DNA of 64,000 bases, from contig VZRZ01002225.1 in assembly GCA_013398175.1 (NCBI GenBank), positions 2,032,028 to 2,096,027 on the forward strand. Reading direction: 5' to 3'. Origin of the DNA: Climacteris rufus (Eukaryota > Chordata > Aves > Passeriformes > Climacteridae). This document shows, in pieces, positions 61,916-64,000 of the stretch. The translations under genes and the position numbers were made by a program. The notes beneath the pieces are model-generated. The model did not search any database, was not told the DNA's origin, and saw only the letters and a program-made list of their open reading frames with translations. Each line of letters begins with the position of its first letter. Position 1 is the first letter of the stretch.

Positions 61916-64000
61916 AAATCACTGAAGTGATTGGTTGATACAGATATTGCAGAATCAGGTAAATTTACCTGCCTCAGGTGGTTGTTGCTGGGATGCTGAA
62001 ACACACTGACAGAAATTGTAAACTATCATAAGCCTGCAAAAGATTAATGGTTAGCTACCAATAATTGCTTTGAAACTCAAGAAAAATGATAGCTTAAGCA
62101 ACTGGTATAAATCAAACCACTCTTTTGTTAATACACATTTTGCTTAGATCCAAGAAGCACTGAAGATAGATGGGTATTTCTGATGATTTTACTACAGCAA
62201 AATTTAACTTATTTCTATTTCTTGACAGAAGTAAATGAAAGATAATGAAATTTTGATGAGATTTTGTTATCTGCTCCAAACACCTGTGGCTTTGATTTAA
62301 AAAATAAAATGCCTAGGAATCACTGTATTATTATTACTATTTTTTTTAATGCTGGATTTCAAAACAAATGGTTACCCTGCCTTTTAAACCCTGACACCTG
62401 GCTGCTCAGGTGGGGGATGTGCTATAGGAGAAGTAGAGAAATCTGGGCATTTTCAGTGTTGTCATTGCATGTGGTGTAGCTGCTGGTGCCCACATGCCTG
62501 GCTCTGCAGGCAAAAGCTCAGTGTCACAAATGAGAGCCATGCTGCTCGCCAAGTGTTGACAGCTTATCATTACAGACAGTGTTTTTTCCTCCTGGCTTGT
62601 GGTTGGGAAGGTTTAGAAATGATCATAATCTCTTTCCTCAAGTGACTCGGGAAGCACTAGGGTTTGTTCTTTCCGGATTTGGGGGAAAAAAGAGACACTC
62701 TGCTTGTCATTTGTGCTGAATTTGCTATTATTTTACTGTCTCGGTCAGATTTTCGTAATATATCCAAAATCATTAATCTCCCGTGGAGTGAAAGAGGATG
62801 TGAAGAACAGAAGTGGTGAAGGGAGAGGAAGGACAAAATGGTAGTTAAACAGGCTGGGGTTTTCTTGGTTTTAGGTGGAGTGTTTATTTTATAGCAGCTA
62901 TTCCTGGTACAGAGGGGAGCACCCAGAGAAGGTGGGGTGCCAGTGGGTGTGTGTAATAGAATATGACATTTGCTCAGCCATGTGGCAAGAAGGAACTATG
63001 TATCAGCCAGTTCTTCTCTCACCTTTTAACTGTGGCTATGGAAGAATTTTATTGTTTAATGCATAAGTGTGGCCATTCTCTGCTCTGGGCATGCATGCTG
63101 GGATGCTGAAAGTTAAATTACGAGATCCAATGACATAAAAACAAACCCAAGCAATTAAGTCCCCTGTAGGGTGCAAGCGGAGAGCACCTGCACCCTCTAT
63201 CATCAGAGGGACAGGGCTGTTTGACTTGGCTCCCACCTTTGTTTGGAGGTTGCTGTGGTGATGAATAACCTTTGCGGAGGGTGTGTGAGTGAGTGTGTGC
63301 TCCTGCCTTGGCCCTGGCAGATAAAACAATGCTGCTGAGCCCACCCCCGCATCAGAGCGTGCATCCTGGCAGGGGATTGAAGTCCCAAAATAAGTTAAAC
63401 AACAAAACTGTTGTCTAAGAGCTGGTTATTGACGTGGTATAGATCTACTTATCTGTTCCCCTCATTGCTTTCATAGCAGGTAGCAGGGCACTGGGTGATG
63501 GCAAGCAGTGGCTATTTTCCAGTACATGGAAGGGGAGCTGCAGGGGAGCTGATATGCCTTATTTGTGCAAGCTTATGACACCTGAGCTTTGTCTCATTTT
63601 CTGGCCTTGAGGAAGGATAGTAGGAAGACCAATAGACTGGCAAAGGTATTCTGTAGAAGGAAAGAGGGAAATATTATTATCCAAAAGAGGTGTAGTTTGT
63701 TTTTTTTTTTTAATCCAACCATTGCAAAGATTACATTTTTTATACTGAGGAATATTTTGTTTCTTTTTACTGTCCATTTATCCATAAGTGTTAAACCAAA
63801 TTATTAACAAATTTACTTCAGCTCAAAATAGATGTTTTTCATACTAAGATGCAAAAATGTGGTCTAACAACTGTGTATTGATACAAAAATGACTGTGTGA
63901 AAATTAGAATTCTACATAAGCATTACATGTTATCTTCAGGAAGTTGCAGAAATAAAAGTCTACTTTGATGGTCCAGGTGTCTGAAGATTTTATAAATGTC
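61916..64000 (+). other. Inferred intron to the window edge
   Basis: No recognised gene or repeat. The stretch 62600-62800 holds several CpG-containing words (GACTCGGG, TTCCGG, TCTCGGTC, TTTTCGTAA, CTCCCGTGG) in otherwise CpG-poor DNA. That can mark constrained or recently acquired sequence. A GTGTGAGTGAGTGTGTG simple tract lies near 63281-63298. Confidence 0.45.

Noticed and set aside
1..64000. CRISPR arrays, operons, tRNA or rRNA genes, toxin or phage modules
   Set aside because: No spaced direct-repeat array, no tRNA B-box with a cloverleaf, no rRNA words and no prokaryotic gene layout were seen. The window is avian nuclear DNA.

Overview
This window reads as vertebrate nuclear DNA, almost certainly from a bird and plausibly a songbird or other neoavian. 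The evidence is the repeat content. There are three recognisable CR1 LINE fragments, a scrambled solo LTR of the common avian ERV type that opens TGTCGTGGTTTAA, and a few very old amniote SINE/CR1 remnants. Recognised repeats otherwise cover little of the 64 kb. There are no operons, no bacterial features and no long real ORFs. I could not assign any stretch to a known protein, so no CDS is annotated. The longest open frames (130-150 codons) look like chance, and the roughly 300-residue frames near 27 kb exist only because they run through a block of N.

The one strong landmark is a CpG island at about 26.8-27.66 kb, interrupted by a 331-base assembly gap (26966-27296). Its left shoulder carries a CCAAT box and a CACGTG E-box, and there is a GC box right of the gap. 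I take this to be the promoter and first-exon region of a gene. The gap probably hides the transcription start or part of exon 1.

The two arms differ. In a hand count of 60-base lines sampled about every 1-2 kb, the left arm (24 lines) has G and C equal (282 vs 281). The right arm (23 lines) has a clear G excess (333 vs 225). In a 14-line subset of the right arm T exceeds A (267 vs 232), and T homopolymers are common there. G>C and T>A is the usual signature of the non-template strand of transcribed vertebrate introns. The simplest reading is that a gene starts at the island, runs rightward on the + strand, and 27.7-64 kb is mainly a long first intron. Two of the three recognisable CR1 copies lie in this arm, both antisense to the proposed transcript. 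The left arm looks like intergenic or weakly transcribed DNA.

Layout: 1-9.04 kb unique non-coding; 9.04-9.23 kb LTR remnant; 9.23-16.0 kb unique; 16.0-16.2 kb CR1 (+); 16.2-25.4 kb unique with one exon-like segment; 25.45-25.7 kb poly-T and a GC-richer block; 25.7-26.8 kb promoter shoulder; 26.8-27.66 kb CpG island with gap; 27.66-56.9 kb inferred intron with several exon-like segments, a G-quadruplex tract and old SINE pieces; 56.9-57.6 kb CR1 (-); 57.6-61.6 kb inferred intron; 61.6-61.9 kb CR1 (-); then inferred intron to the end.

No novel multi-gene system is visible. The leads most worth checking are the strand asymmetry, the promoter gap, several segments bounded by good splice signals, and a handful of perfect palindromes, hairpins and a G-quadruplex-forming tract.
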